Below are positions 37,136 to 45,906 of a DNA stretch of 64,000 bases, one piece after another; the stretch's first letter is position 1, and each line of letters begins with the position of its first letter. The notes under the pieces were generated by a model. The model was not told where the DNA came from. It was given only the letters and a program-made list of their open reading frames with translations, and searched no databases. The stretch is from Maribacter sp. (GTDB lineage Bacteria > Bacteroidota > Bacteroidia > Flavobacteriales > Flavobacteriaceae), in NCBI GenBank assembly GCA_011050675.1, contig DRFI01000028.1, positions 186,001 to 250,000 on the forward strand. The letters are read 5' to 3'. The position numbers and the translations under genes were made by a program.

Positions 37136-37178
37136 TAGACCAAACAACAAAGAATAAATAACAATCAAATAGTTGAGC

Positions 37179-38303
37179 ATGAACAAGTATGTAAAGTACG
37201 TATTAATAGGAATAGCAGTTTTAGGAATACTGGCTGCAGTAGTCTATTTTTTAAAGAAGAATAGCACTCCTTTAAAAACATATGAAACTGAAACAGTTGT
37301 AAAAAGAGATATTACCAATAAGGTAGTTGTTACCGGTAAGGTAATTCCGCAAGACGAAATTGAGATCAAACCTCAAATTTCAGGTATTATTCAAAAAGTA
37401 TATTTAGAAGAGGGTGTTCAGGTAAAAGCTGGAGATTTAATTGCAACTATTAAAGTGGTACCTAACGAGCAATCTTTAAATCAGGCAAGAGGTAGGGTTA
37501 ACAATGCTAAAATCTCTTTGGGCAATACTAAAATTGAATATGACCGTAATAAAACACTTTTTGATAAAGGTGTAATATCAAGTCAAGATTTTAATGCATT
37601 ACAACTTAGATTTGATCAGGCTACACAAGAATTGCAGAATTCTCAAGCAGACTATCAAATTATTAGAGTAGGCTCTGCAGGTGGCTCTTCTAGTGCCAAT
37701 ACAAATATTAGAGCTACAGTAACAGGTACATTATTAGAAATTCCTGTAGAAGAAGGTGATCAGGTTATTGAAAGTAACAACTTCAACGATGGTACTACTA
37801 TCGCCTTTATTGCTGATATGTCTAAAATGATTTTCGAAGGTGAAGTTGATGAGGCAGAAGTAGGTAAGCTAAAAGTAGGAATGCCTTTAGAAATCAGTAT
37901 GGGTGCTTTGCAGGACGAAAAATTCAACGCTAAATTAAAATTCATTGCTCCTAAAGGTGTTGAAGAAGAGGGTGCCGTTCAGTTTAAAATAGAAGGTGAT
38001 CTTGTAGTGTCTGATAGTACTAATATTAGAGCAGGCTATAGTGCGAATGCATCTATTGTTTTAGAAGAGAAGAAAGATGTGCTTTCAATTAAAGAAGCCT
38101 TGTTGCAGTTTGATAAAGAAACCAATAAGCCGTACGTTGAAGTGGAAACGGGTGAAAATGAGTTTGAAAAGAGAGAGCTTGTTCTTGGTGTAAGTGATGG
38201 TATAGATGTTGAAATTGTTTCAGGAATTGATGAGAATTCCAAAATAAAAATATGGAACAAATTGGAGGCTAAAAGTGAAGATAACGGTCCAAACGAAGAT
38301 TAA
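37179..38303 (+). CDS. Periplasmic adaptor protein 2 (MacA/HlyD family)
   Basis: A 374-residue paralogue of the first adaptor: N-terminal anchor (about 5-24), lipoyl half (EIKPQISGIIQKVYLEEGVQVKAG), helical hairpin (GRVNNAKISLGNTKIEYDRN), second lipoyl half (IRATVTGTLLEIPVEEGDQV), barrel and membrane-proximal domains. The pair ESNNF(N)DGTTIAFIADMSKMIFEGEVDE has a near-identical partner in adaptor 1. ATG 37179 is preferred over the TTG at 37173, which adds two residues. It would connect permeases 3 and 4 to the outer-membrane channel encoded next. Confidence 0.92.
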   Translation: MNKYVKYVLIGIAVLGILAAVVYFLKKNSTPLKTYETETVVKRDITNKVVVTGKVIPQDEIEIKPQISGIIQKVYLEEGVQVKAGDLIATIKVVPNEQSLNQARGRVNNAKISLGNTKIEYDRNKTLFDKGVISSQDFNALQLRFDQATQELQNSQADYQIIRVGSAGGSSSANTNIRATVTGTLLEIPVEEGDQVIESNNFNDGTTIAFIADMSKMIFEGEVDEAEVGKLKVGMPLEISMGALQDEKFNAKLKFIAPKGVEEEGAVQFKIEGDLVVSDSTNIRAGYSANASIVLEEKKDVLSIKEALLQFDKETNKPYVEVETGENEFEKRELVLGVSDGIDVEIVSGIDENSKIKIWNKLEAKSEDNGPNED

Positions 38304-38369
38304 GAAAATCAATCAAATCAAAAAACGAATCGGTCAACCTTTAGTAGGGTTGGTTTAAAAAAGAATACA

Positions 38370-39710
38370 ATGAAAGTAAAAATCACAGGATTACTACTTA
38401 TATTTTCTGTTGTGGTAGGTATGGCACAGCAAAAGAAATGGACACTAGAAGAGTGTGTATATTATGCTGTAGAGAACAACCTTACTGTTAAGCAGTTTGA
38501 GTTGGATTTAGAAAATGCCGCATTAGATAAATCTGATGCAATAGGAGCATTGTTGCCAAGTTTGAATAGTTCTTTAAGTGCATCTGCAAATACAGGACTT
38601 GCATTGGACCCTACTACCAACAATTTGGTTTCGGCAACTATCTTTTCTGCTTCAGGAAGTATGACGTCATCTGTTACACTTTTTGATGGTCTTCAGAATT
38701 ATAATAGAATCGAAAGAGCAAAATTAACTGCAATCAGTAGTCAGTATAGATTAGATGATAGTAAAGATGATATTAAGCTAAGCGTGGCAAATGCATACCT
38801 AAACGTATTAGCGAATAAAGAATCTTTAAAAGTCTTTAAGGCGCAATTAGCTATTACAGAACAAGATTTAAAGCGTACTCAGGACTTAGTAGATTCTGGT
38901 GTCTTGCCTAGCGGAGATTTATTGCAGATAGAAGCTACTGCTGCAACTCAAGAACAGCAAATGATAAATGCGCAGAATTTAATCTTGATTTCAAAAATTA
39001 GTTTAGCACAATTACTGAGTATTACAGACTACGAAAATTTTGATATCGCAGAAGAAGAGTTTGATATTCCTCCATCGGATATATTGAATAATTCTGCCAA
39101 GGTTATTTTTGATAAAGCTTTGACTTTCAGAAATGATATACAATTTTCCTTGACAGGAGTAGAATTGGCTCAAAAGGATTTAGAGATTGCTAAGGGTGCC
39201 AAGTACCCAAGCGTAGGTGCATTTATTAATTATAATACTAGATATTCTGATCAAAATAATGATCCGTTTACTGGAGAGGCAATTCCGTTTAAAGACCAAT
39301 TATATATCAATGACGGTATATCTTACGGTGCACAAATGAGCATTCCTATATTTAACGGATGGAGTGTTAGAAATAATATAAAGAGGTCGCAAATAAGTAT
39401 TGACATTGCACAGATCGAGTTTGAAAGAACAAAGTTGCAGTTAGAAACAGATGTAAATCAAGCCTATGTAAATGTGACCAATTTTTTCAAAGCATTTCAA
39501 GCTGCAGAAAAAACGTTGGAGGCTAGAACGCTTGCTTATCAATATTCAAAAGAACGTTACGATGTAGGGTTAATGAATGCATTTGAATTTAGCCAATCAC
39601 AATCACTTGTTGATAATGCTGAAGCTGATTTAATACGTGCTAAGTATGATTATATCTTTAGACTAAAAATATTGGAATTTTATTTTGGGATTCCTATTTC
39701 ACTAGAATAG
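38370..39710 (+). CDS. TolC-family outer-membrane efflux protein
   Basis: A 446-residue channel protein with a signal peptide (about 1-20, ending GMAQ) and the two-fold repeated alpha-helical/beta pattern of the outer-membrane efflux family (WTLEECVYYAVENNLTVKQFELDLENA near the N terminus; QAYVNVTNFFKAFQAAEKTLEARTLAYQYSKERYDVGLMNAFEF near the end). A trimer would form the duct through the outer membrane shared by the two adaptor-permease sets. It closes the operon; a strong terminator follows 18 nt after the stop. Confidence 0.93.
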   Translation: MKVKITGLLLIFSVVVGMAQQKKWTLEECVYYAVENNLTVKQFELDLENAALDKSDAIGALLPSLNSSLSASANTGLALDPTTNNLVSATIFSASGSMTSSVTLFDGLQNYNRIERAKLTAISSQYRLDDSKDDIKLSVANAYLNVLANKESLKVFKAQLAITEQDLKRTQDLVDSGVLPSGDLLQIEATAATQEQQMINAQNLILISKISLAQLLSITDYENFDIAEEEFDIPPSDILNNSAKVIFDKALTFRNDIQFSLTGVELAQKDLEIAKGAKYPSVGAFINYNTRYSDQNNDPFTGEAIPFKDQLYINDGISYGAQMSIPIFNGWSVRNNIKRSQISIDIAQIEFERTKLQLETDVNQAYVNVTNFFKAFQAAEKTLEARTLAYQYSKERYDVGLMNAFEFSQSQSLVDNAEADLIRAKYDYIFRLKILEFYFGIPISLE

Positions 39711-39727
39711 TTTAAGTATTGAAATAT

Positions 39728-39762
39728 AAAAGCCTGTAACATTTTACTGTTACAGGCTTTTT
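39728..39762 (+). terminator. Intrinsic terminator of the exporter operon
   Basis: AAAAGCCTGTAAC (39728-39740) pairs with GTTACAGGCTTTT (39749-39761), extended by one more A-T pair inside the loop, followed by T residues. Confidence 0.9.
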
Positions 39763-39779
39763 CATTTTGTAGTATGTAA

Positions 39780-39787
39780 TACCTTTG
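39780..39787 (+). promoter_or_regulatory. -7 element (TACCTTTG) immediately before tsaB
   Basis: TACCTTTG fits TAnnTTTG and ends 4 nt before the tsaB ATG at 39792. With transcription starting a few bases after the box, the mRNA would begin at or next to the start codon. The TTG at 39767 is too close to be the -33 box. Confidence 0.5.
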
Positions 39788-39791
39788 CACT

Positions 39792-40469
39792 ATGGGCTTA
39801 ATATTGAATCTAGAAACATCATCTACAAATTGTTCGGTTTGTGTCGCTAAAGACGGAGAAATTCTTGCGATTAGAGAATTAAATTCAGCGAACTATTCAC
39901 ATGCAGAAAAACTTCATATTTTTATTGAGGAAGTAATGCAAGAGGCATCTGTTCAAATGCAAGATTTAGAAGCTGTAGCGGTTAGTAAAGGTCCTGGCTC
40001 TTATACGGGATTAAGAATTGGAGTTTCGGCGGCAAAAGGCTTATGTTATGCTTTAGGCATCCCATTGATTTCTGTTGCTACATTAAAAAGTATGGCATCC
40101 CAAGTTCAAATTAAAGAAAATGAAGTTTTAATTCCTGTATTGGATGCAAGACGTATGGAGGTGTACTCTGCAGTTTTTGATGCTGAACTAAATGAGGTTA
40201 GAGAAACAAAAGCTGAGATAATTGAAGAGAACTCCTTTCAGGAATATATAAATGCTAAACAGGTTCATTTTTTAGGAAGTGGAGCAGAAAAGATAAAAGA
40301 GGTCTTTCAGGATAATACTATAATCTACCATTGCGACATAGTACCTTCTGCAAATGAAATGGCTTACATCTCTTCGAATAAATACAAACTAAATGATTTT
40401 GAAGATGTAGCTTATTTTGAACCTTATTATTTGAAAGACTTTGTAATTCAAACTAAGAAAGCGAAATAG
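39792..40469 (+). CDS. tsaB: TsaB, tRNA threonylcarbamoyladenosine synthesis partner
   Basis: A 225-residue protein with the actin-like ATPase fold of the TsaB/YeaZ family: LILNLETSSTNCSVCVAKDGEI at the N terminus, the central AVSKGPGSYTGLRIGVSAAKGL, and VLIPVLDARRMEVYSAVF. TsaB has no catalytic site itself but holds TsaD and TsaE to make t6A37 in tRNAs reading ANN codons. The start is secure because the family N terminus begins exactly here. It is monocistronic, between two terminators. Confidence 0.95.
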   Translation: MGLILNLETSSTNCSVCVAKDGEILAIRELNSANYSHAEKLHIFIEEVMQEASVQMQDLEAVAVSKGPGSYTGLRIGVSAAKGLCYALGIPLISVATLKSMASQVQIKENEVLIPVLDARRMEVYSAVFDAELNEVRETKAEIIEENSFQEYINAKQVHFLGSGAEKIKEVFQDNTIIYHCDIVPSANEMAYISSNKYKLNDFEDVAYFEPYYLKDFVIQTKKAK

Positions 40470-40470
40470 T

Positions 40471-40516
40471 AACTACTAAAAAAGCCCTTGAGTTATCAAG
40501 GGCTTTTTTAGTAGTT
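40471..40516. terminator. Bidirectional terminator, perfect 21-bp inverted repeat
   Basis: Positions 40471-40491 are fully complementary to 40496-40516, with a GTTA loop. The stem contains AAAAAAGCCCTTGA and its complement, so A and T runs flank the GC core on both strands. It separates the convergent tsaB and mscS-like genes. Confidence 0.92.
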
Positions 40517-40528
40517 AAGGAACCTAAT

Positions 40529-41356
40529 TTAACTCGGCATTTGGGTAACCACTCTTTGAGGAAACGGTATCTCAATACCAGCCTCATCAAACTTATATTT
40601 AATCTCTTCTAATACATGAAAATGTGCAGCCCAAAAATCTGGATTGTTCGCCCAGAAACGAAGTGTCAAGTTCACTGAACTATCGGCTAATTCACCTACA
40701 TATACCTCTGGTTCTGGAGATTTTAAAATTGTTTCACGTTCAGCACAAATAGCTAATAATATTTCTTTGGCTTGTTTTATGTTAGATCCGTAACCTATAC
40801 CAACATCAATTTTATCTCTTCTTGTATCCAAGGCGTTATAATTAGTGATGGTATTGTTAGATAGTTGACCATTTGGTATAATTGCCATTTGGTTTCCAAA
40901 GGTGCTTACTTTAGTAGTGAAAATAGATATTTCCCTAACCGTTCCATCTACACCTTGTGCGGAAATAAAATCTCCAATTTTAAAAGGTTTAAATAAAAGG
41001 ATAAGCACACCACCGGCAAAATTTGCCAATGAACCTTGTAATGCTAAACCTATAGCTAAACCTGCGGATGCTAGTATTGCGACTAAAGAAGTTGTTTGGA
41101 CTCCTAATTGAGTAATAACCAATACAAATAATACAATTTTTAAAGCAATATTAATAAAGCTTTGTAGAAATGTCTCTAGTGCTAAATCGTAGTCTTTTTT
41201 AGCAAAAAACTTACGAATCATTTTATTAATGAACCGTATTAAATACGTTCCGGCAATTAAAAGAAATATTGCCCATAATAAGCTGGGTAAAACAGCCCAT
41301 AACCAAGCGATTGCATTATCTGCATGTTCTTGAAGATTCATTATTCTATCCATCAT
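40529..41356 (-). CDS. Small-conductance mechanosensitive channel (MscS family)
   Basis: A 275-residue inner-membrane channel of E. coli MscS length. Three helices precede the pore segment GLALQGSLANFAGGVLILLFKPF (glycine/alanine-packed TM3), followed by the beta domain (VDGTVREISIFTTKVSTFGNQMAIIPNGQLSN) and the alpha/beta C-terminal domain. It opens under membrane tension and releases solutes on hypo-osmotic shock. Two ATG codons are adjacent (41356 and 41353). It is 65 nt downstream of the YyaL-like gene on the same strand. Confidence 0.93.
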   Translation of the reverse strand: MMDRIMNLQEHADNAIAWLWAVLPSLLWAIFLLIAGTYLIRFINKMIRKFFAKKDYDLALETFLQSFINIALKIVLFVLVITQLGVQTTSLVAILASAGLAIGLALQGSLANFAGGVLILLFKPFKIGDFISAQGVDGTVREISIFTTKVSTFGNQMAIIPNGQLSNNTITNYNALDTRRDKIDVGIGYGSNIKQAKEILLAICAERETILKSPEPEVYVGELADSSVNLTLRFWANNPDFWAAHFHVLEEIKYKFDEAGIEIPFPQRVVTQMPS

Positions 41357-41421
41357 GTTTTTTTTTGTTGCAGTTGAACCAATAACTTATTACCTGAAAA
41401 TAATAGGAGATTAAACAATGA

Positions 41422-43473
41422 TTAATTCACTGTTTCCACAAGGTTTAACACTTTACTAGGTTCTTCTACGGGCATTTGACAGCTACCGTGATTACAAACA
41501 TAAATTAGTGTCTTATTCATTACATACCTATTCATTAAAAGAGGCAAGTTGCTGGTCTTAGCATTTGAAGCGGCAAATATAACGTTTGGAAGATAGTTCT
41601 TCATAAGGCTTTTGCATATGGGTTCATAATTTTCACCGATAGAGACCACTTCAAAGAATTTTTGATCCATAAGCAATGCTAGGTGAAGCCAATTTGCATG
41701 ATTTTGAGGATTTTCGATGATTGAAGGTTTCATTGTTTTCATCATTTTGTCCAACCTAGTATCAAGATTATCTTCAGGAAAGTATTTAGAAAGTTTATGA
41801 AGATTGTGAGCCATCATAGAATTGGAAGAGGGAATTACATTATCGGCTACCTCTAAGGTTCTTCTAATAAGATCATCTTCTTTATTTGATGTGAAATAAA
41901 AGAGTCCGGTAGTAGTGTCAGAAAAATTATCAATAGCATACTTTGCCAATTGTAAACTTTGTTCTAACCATTGTTCATCAAAAGATATTTCATAAAGCCC
42001 TAAAAAAGCATCAATAATAGAGGAGTAATCTTCTAGGAACCCTTCAATAGTTCTTTTTCCATTTTTGAAGTTACGGTATAGACCTCCATCTTCGGTGATC
42101 ATATTTTCTAGAATGAAATGTGCATTATTTAATGCTGATTCTAAATAAGTTTCATTCCCTAAATATCTGTAGGCATCTGTAAGTCCTTTTAATGCTAGTC
42201 CGTTCCAAGAGGTTAAAATCTTATCATCTAGTCTAGGCTTATTTCTTTTTTCTCTTTCACTCTTCAATAAATTTAGGCATTTAGTAATAGTTTGCTGTAA
42301 TTCTATCTTGGTAATAGAGTGATTCATTGCAATGTCTAATGCCTCTGAATCTCTAATAAGTACGTAATTTTCTTCTTCCCAATATCCATAAGAATTAATG
42401 CTGAAGTATTCACTAAAAACTGGATAATCTTCTTTTAATAATTCTTTAAGCTGATCTTCTTTCCAAACATAAAAAGCGCCTTCTACTAATTTATTCTGGT
42501 CATTAAGGCTATCGGCATCTAAAGAAGAGTAGAACCCATGACTTTTATCTAAGAGTTCTTCATTTAAAAAATCAATACTTTTTTCTACAATGCCTTTATA
42601 AAGTTCATTTTTGGTATCGGCATATGCTTTAGAGTATAGACTTATAAGCAATCCGTTGTCATATAACATTTTTTCAAAATGGGGAACATGCCACTTTGTG
42701 TCTACGGAATACCTCGAAAAACCACCGCCTACATGATCGAATATACCACCCCAAGCCATTCGCTTTAAAGTTATATTAACATATTCTGAAACACTTTCAT
42801 CTTGTTTTGAATGCGAATAATGTAGTAAGAAATTAAGATTTGTAGGCATCATAAATTTAGGAGCTCGCTTGTAGCCACCTAAAAAAGTGTCAAAATAGTT
42901 AGACCAGTCTTTGACCACTTCATCTATTTCCGTTTCTAGAATTAAATCTTGATTCTTATCAAACGTGATTGCGTTTATTTCTTTAAGCCCATTTGCCATG
43001 TTTTCGGCGTAACCAATAATTTTTTTTGGATCATCTAGATAAAGTTTCTGAAGTTGATTTAATACTTGTATCCATTCTTGTTTTTTGACGAATGTGGCTC
43101 CCCAAAAAGGTCTCCCGTCAGGCAGTGCCAATATATTTAATGGCCATCCTCCACTACCAGTCATCATTTGTAAGGCATCCATGTAAATATGATCAATATC
43201 TGGTCTTTCTTCTCTATCTACCTTAATATTTATGAAATACGAATTCATAGTCTCTGCGACTTCCTCATCTTCAAAGCATTCGTGTTCCATAACATGGCAC
43301 CAATGGCAGGCAGCATATCCAATACTAATTAGTATTAGTTTTTGCTCATTTTTTGCTCGTTCAAGGACTACGGTATTCCAAGCCTCCCAATCAACAGGGT
43401 TATGAGCATGCTGTAATAAATACGGGCTGCTTTCTTTAATTAAATTATTGGTGTGTTTATGTGGGGTTGACAT
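41422..43473 (-). CDS. YyaL/SPATA20-type thioredoxin-domain protein (DUF255)
   Basis: A 683-residue protein. The N-terminal thioredoxin-like domain (about 1-165) begins [20 protein letters not shown] and has the CxxC site in [17 protein letters not shown]. The remainder is an (alpha/alpha)-barrel like N-acylglucosamine 2-epimerases ([34 protein letters not shown]). The biochemical role of the family is not established. No signal peptide, so it is cytoplasmic. It is separated from dodecin by a small terminator. Confidence 0.9.
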   Translation of the reverse strand: MSTPHKHTNNLIKESSPYLLQHAHNPVDWEAWNTVVLERAKNEQKLILISIGYAACHWCHVMEHECFEDEEVAETMNSYFINIKVDREERPDIDHIYMDALQMMTGSGGWPLNILALPDGRPFWGATFVKKQEWIQVLNQLQKLYLDDPKKIIGYAENMANGLKEINAITFDKNQDLILETEIDEVVKDWSNYFDTFLGGYKRAPKFMMPTNLNFLLHYSHSKQDESVSEYVNITLKRMAWGGIFDHVGGGFSRYSVDTKWHVPHFEKMLYDNGLLISLYSKAYADTKNELYKGIVEKSIDFLNEELLDKSHGFYSSLDADSLNDQNKLVEGAFYVWKEDQLKELLKEDYPVFSEYFSINSYGYWEEENYVLIRDSEALDIAMNHSITKIELQQTITKCLNLLKSEREKRNKPRLDDKILTSWNGLALKGLTDAYRYLGNETYLESALNNAHFILENMITEDGGLYRNFKNGKRTIEGFLEDYSSIIDAFLGLYEISFDEQWLEQSLQLAKYAIDNFSDTTTGLFYFTSNKEDDLIRRTLEVADNVIPSSNSMMAHNLHKLSKYFPEDNLDTRLDKMMKTMKPSIIENPQNHANWLHLALLMDQKFFEVVSIGENYEPICKSLMKNYLPNVIFAASNAKTSNLPLLMNRYVMNKTLIYVCNHGSCQMPVEEPSKVLNLVETVN

Positions 43474-43494
43474 TGAATAATTATTAGTTTAGGA

Positions 43495-43524
43495 CAAAAA
43501 AAAACGCCCGAGGGCGCTTTTAAT
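43495..43524 (-). terminator. Terminator of the dodecin gene
   Basis: A GC-rich hairpin (CGCC / GGCG around CGAG, 43505-43516) is followed on the minus strand by nine or more T residues. It lies 24 nt after the dodecin stop. Confidence 0.75.
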
Positions 43525-43539
43525 ATTGATAAATAATTG

Positions 43540-43740
43540 TTATTTCACTTCAAAAGTGATTTTAACATTTACTCTGTAATTTTTGATTTTTCCATCTTCA
43601 ACGGTAGCACTTTGCTCGTTGATATAAACCGATTTAATATTTTTTACTGATTTGGATGCTTCTGCAACTGCTTTTTTAGCGGCGTCTTCCCATCCGTTAT
43701 CAGAATTTGCTAATATTTCGATTACTTTTAAAACTGCCAT
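43540..43740 (-). CDS. Dodecin, flavin-binding protein
   Basis: A 66-residue protein of full dodecin length: VLKVIEILANSDNGWEDAAKKAVAEASK at the start with the flavin-stacking Trp in NGWEDA, and a final strand NYRVNVKITFEVK. Dodecins form hollow 12-mers that store riboflavin or FMN in the cytoplasm. It is transcribed from its own region, downstream of the NifU-like gene by 71 nt on the same strand. Confidence 0.95.
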   Translation of the reverse strand: MAVLKVIEILANSDNGWEDAAKKAVAEASKSVKNIKSVYINEQSATVEDGKIKNYRVNVKITFEVK

Positions 43741-43811
43741 AATTAATGATTTTAAGATTTACTCCAAGTTACAAAAATTGAAGGCAATGATTAATTCATT
43801 TCAATTTTTAA

Positions 43812-44723
43812 TTAGCCATTAATAGCAACTACCTCATTTACTTTATCTCCCATCATATTCTTAAGCATAGTTTCAATACCATTCTTTAAGGTGAAAGTGG
43901 AAGATGGACAACCACTACATGCACCTTGTAAAATTACATTTACAGTTTTGCTTTCGGCGTCATATGATTGAAACATAATATTACCACCATCACTTGCTAC
44001 AGCGGGTTTTACATATTCTTCTAATATATCAACGATTTCTTGCGAAATTTCGTCAAGCTCAATAGTGCTTTCTGCAGTAACAGTTTCAGATACTTGCGCT
44101 TCGGTACCAATAGATTTTGCATTATCTGCAACAATCTCTTTACCGGCTGCAATGAAGTTTCTAATCACTTCACGTATTTCGATATTGATATCATCCCACT
44201 CTGCTACCTCATATTTAGATACTGAAACATAATTTTCATCTATAAATACTTGCTTTACAAACGGAAACTGAAACAATTCCATAGCCAATTTAGAATCTCT
44301 TGCTTCATCAATATTCTTGAACTCGAATGCCGATCCTACTATTTTTTTGCTAGCAACAAATTTCATTGTTGAAGGGTTGGGTGTAACCTCTGCGTATACT
44401 GTTACTGGAATTGGTTTGTCCATGTCTTCCTCAATAACAATGGTTTCTCCGGAATTTAAATACTCTACCAATTGCTGTGCGACCTCGTCTTTTACATCTT
44501 CCCACTGAACAATATCGTATCGCTCTAAACCAATAAAATCACCTGAAATGTAGACGGTTTTAATAAATGGTAAATAGAATAATTGCTGTGCCAAAGGGGA
44601 GTTTTGTGCCTCGTCAATATTTTTAAATTCGTAATTTTTTCGGTTAACTAAAATGTGATTAGTTTCGAACTTTAATATATTGGGGTTATTGGTCTTAACG
44701 ACCGTAATTGAATACTCTTTCAT
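43812..44723 (-). CDS. NifU-like Fe-S scaffold with two Nfu N-terminal domains
   Basis: A 303-residue protein. Two copies of the Nfu N-terminal domain lie at about 1-95 (KTNNPNILKFETN, EFKNIDEAQNSPLAQQLF) and about 105-200 (VTPNPSTMKFVAS, EFKNIDEARDSKLAMELF). A linker follows, then the C-terminal NifU domain (about 222-300) with the cluster site GACSGCPSSTFTLKNGIE. The CxxC binds a [4Fe-4S] cluster at a dimer interface for transfer to client enzymes. No suf genes are adjacent. Divergent from the PorP/SprF gene. Confidence 0.93.
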   Translation of the reverse strand: MKEYSITVVKTNNPNILKFETNHILVNRKNYEFKNIDEAQNSPLAQQLFYLPFIKTVYISGDFIGLERYDIVQWEDVKDEVAQQLVEYLNSGETIVIEEDMDKPIPVTVYAEVTPNPSTMKFVASKKIVGSAFEFKNIDEARDSKLAMELFQFPFVKQVFIDENYVSVSKYEVAEWDDINIEIREVIRNFIAAGKEIVADNAKSIGTEAQVSETVTAESTIELDEISQEIVDILEEYVKPAVASDGGNIMFQSYDAESKTVNVILQGACSGCPSSTFTLKNGIETMLKNMMGDKVNEVVAING

Positions 44724-44740
44724 TTCTCAAAAATTTTATA

Positions 44741-44748
44741 CAAAAATA
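44741..44748 (-). promoter_or_regulatory. -7 element of the NifU-like gene
   Basis: On the minus strand it reads TATTTTTG, a match to TAnnTTTG, 17 nt before the start codon. No TTG box was found at the preferred spacing. Confidence 0.35.
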
Positions 44749-44846
44749 CAAAGGAAATCTTAGTTTGCACCTACATAATAATGTTGAGGTTAACTCGTTA
44801 TACACTTTATATTAGTGAAACTAAACCTTAGTTTTAAAGCCCCAAG

Positions 44847-45869
44847 ATGAAATACCACATTTTACTATTGTTTACAGTGCTTATGATTAGTTCAAAAACT
44901 GCAGCACAAGAAGGTATTCCTGTTTATTTTGATTATTTGTCAGATAACTACTATTTGGTTTTTCCGTCTATGGCTGGTATTGGCGAAGGTGGAAAAGTTA
45001 GGGCCACAGCTAGAAAACAATGGTTCGATGTTGACGATGCCCCAAGTTTGCAAACAATTAATGCTCATTTTAGACTTGGTGATTCTCCAAGTGGTATTGG
45101 TGCAATTCTTTTCAATGATGCAAATGGCTACCATTCACAAACAGGATTAAAACTTACATATGCCCATCATTTAAGAATGGGAGGCGATGATATTAGACAG
45201 TTGAATCAACTATCATTTGGTTTAAGTGGAACAATACTACAGAGTAGTTTGGATGAAACTGAATTTAGATCTGTTACGCCTGATCCTGCAGTTTCTGGTA
45301 TTAAATTAAGTTCATCTTATACTAATGTTGATATAGGTGTATCTTATAACTATCAAGAGTTTTATACTCATTTTGCAGTTACTAACGCATTAACAGGTAG
45401 TAAGAGAAACTTATATTATAGAGATAGGCAAGATAACCCTGATGAGCTGGTTATTGATAATATTAGGAGATTTTTAATTTCCACAGGTTATGTTTTTGGT
45501 AGAAGTGAATGGCAAGTAGAGCCTTCTGTGCTTTTTCAATTAACGGAATTCACCAAAGAAAAAAGTTTAGACATTAATGCGAAAGTGTACAAAGATGTTG
45601 ATTTTGGTCGTATTTGGGGAGGACTTTCTTATAGAAGAAGTTTTGATGGTGCCCAATTTCAAAACAACGGATCTTTTGGGGAACAACGTTTGCAATTGGT
45701 TACGCCTATAGTAGGTGCTAATATCAATAATTTTATGGTGTCTTATAATTACTCTTATCAAATGGGTGATATTCGTTTTGATAATGGAGGGTTTCATCAA
45801 ATTACCCTTGGGTATGATTTCGGACAAAAAGAACGTAAATATGATTGTTATTGCCCTGCAGCGAATTAA
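44847..45869 (+). CDS. PorP/SprF-family outer-membrane protein (orphan)
   Basis: A 340-residue protein with a signal peptide (about 1-20, ending KTAAQ) and the PorP/SprF barrel pattern (GIPVYFDYLSDNYYLVFPSMAGIGEGGKVR; RQWFD; SYNYSYQMGDIRFDNGGFHQITLGYDF). These proteins help T9SS export or anchor specific substrates and are usually encoded beside a large type B-sorted protein. Here no such partner gene is adjacent. The C terminus ends in YDCYCPAAN, with two Cys, after the last barrel strand. A short hairpin follows but lacks a clear T-run. Confidence 0.85.
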   Translation: MKYHILLLFTVLMISSKTAAQEGIPVYFDYLSDNYYLVFPSMAGIGEGGKVRATARKQWFDVDDAPSLQTINAHFRLGDSPSGIGAILFNDANGYHSQTGLKLTYAHHLRMGGDDIRQLNQLSFGLSGTILQSSLDETEFRSVTPDPAVSGIKLSSSYTNVDIGVSYNYQEFYTHFAVTNALTGSKRNLYYRDRQDNPDELVIDNIRRFLISTGYVFGRSEWQVEPSVLFQLTEFTKEKSLDINAKVYKDVDFGRIWGGLSYRRSFDGAQFQNNGSFGEQRLQLVTPIVGANINNFMVSYNYSYQMGDIRFDNGGFHQITLGYDFGQKERKYDCYCPAAN

Positions 45870-45870
45870 T

Positions 45871-45898
45871 AAGGTCTGCTCATATTGGAACAGACCTT
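45871..45898. terminator. Hairpin between two convergent genes (weak terminator)
   Basis: AAGGTCTG (45871-45878) pairs with CAGACCTT (45891-45898) over a 12-nt loop. Neither strand has a convincing T-run after the stem, so termination may be weak or factor-dependent. Confidence 0.4.
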
Positions 45899-45906
45899 GT
45901 TGATAA

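Noticed and set aside
38335-38352. CAACC/GGTTG hairpin before the TolC gene, possible terminator or attenuator
   Set aside because: The stem is only 5 bp with an 8-nt loop and no T-run, so I cannot support a function.
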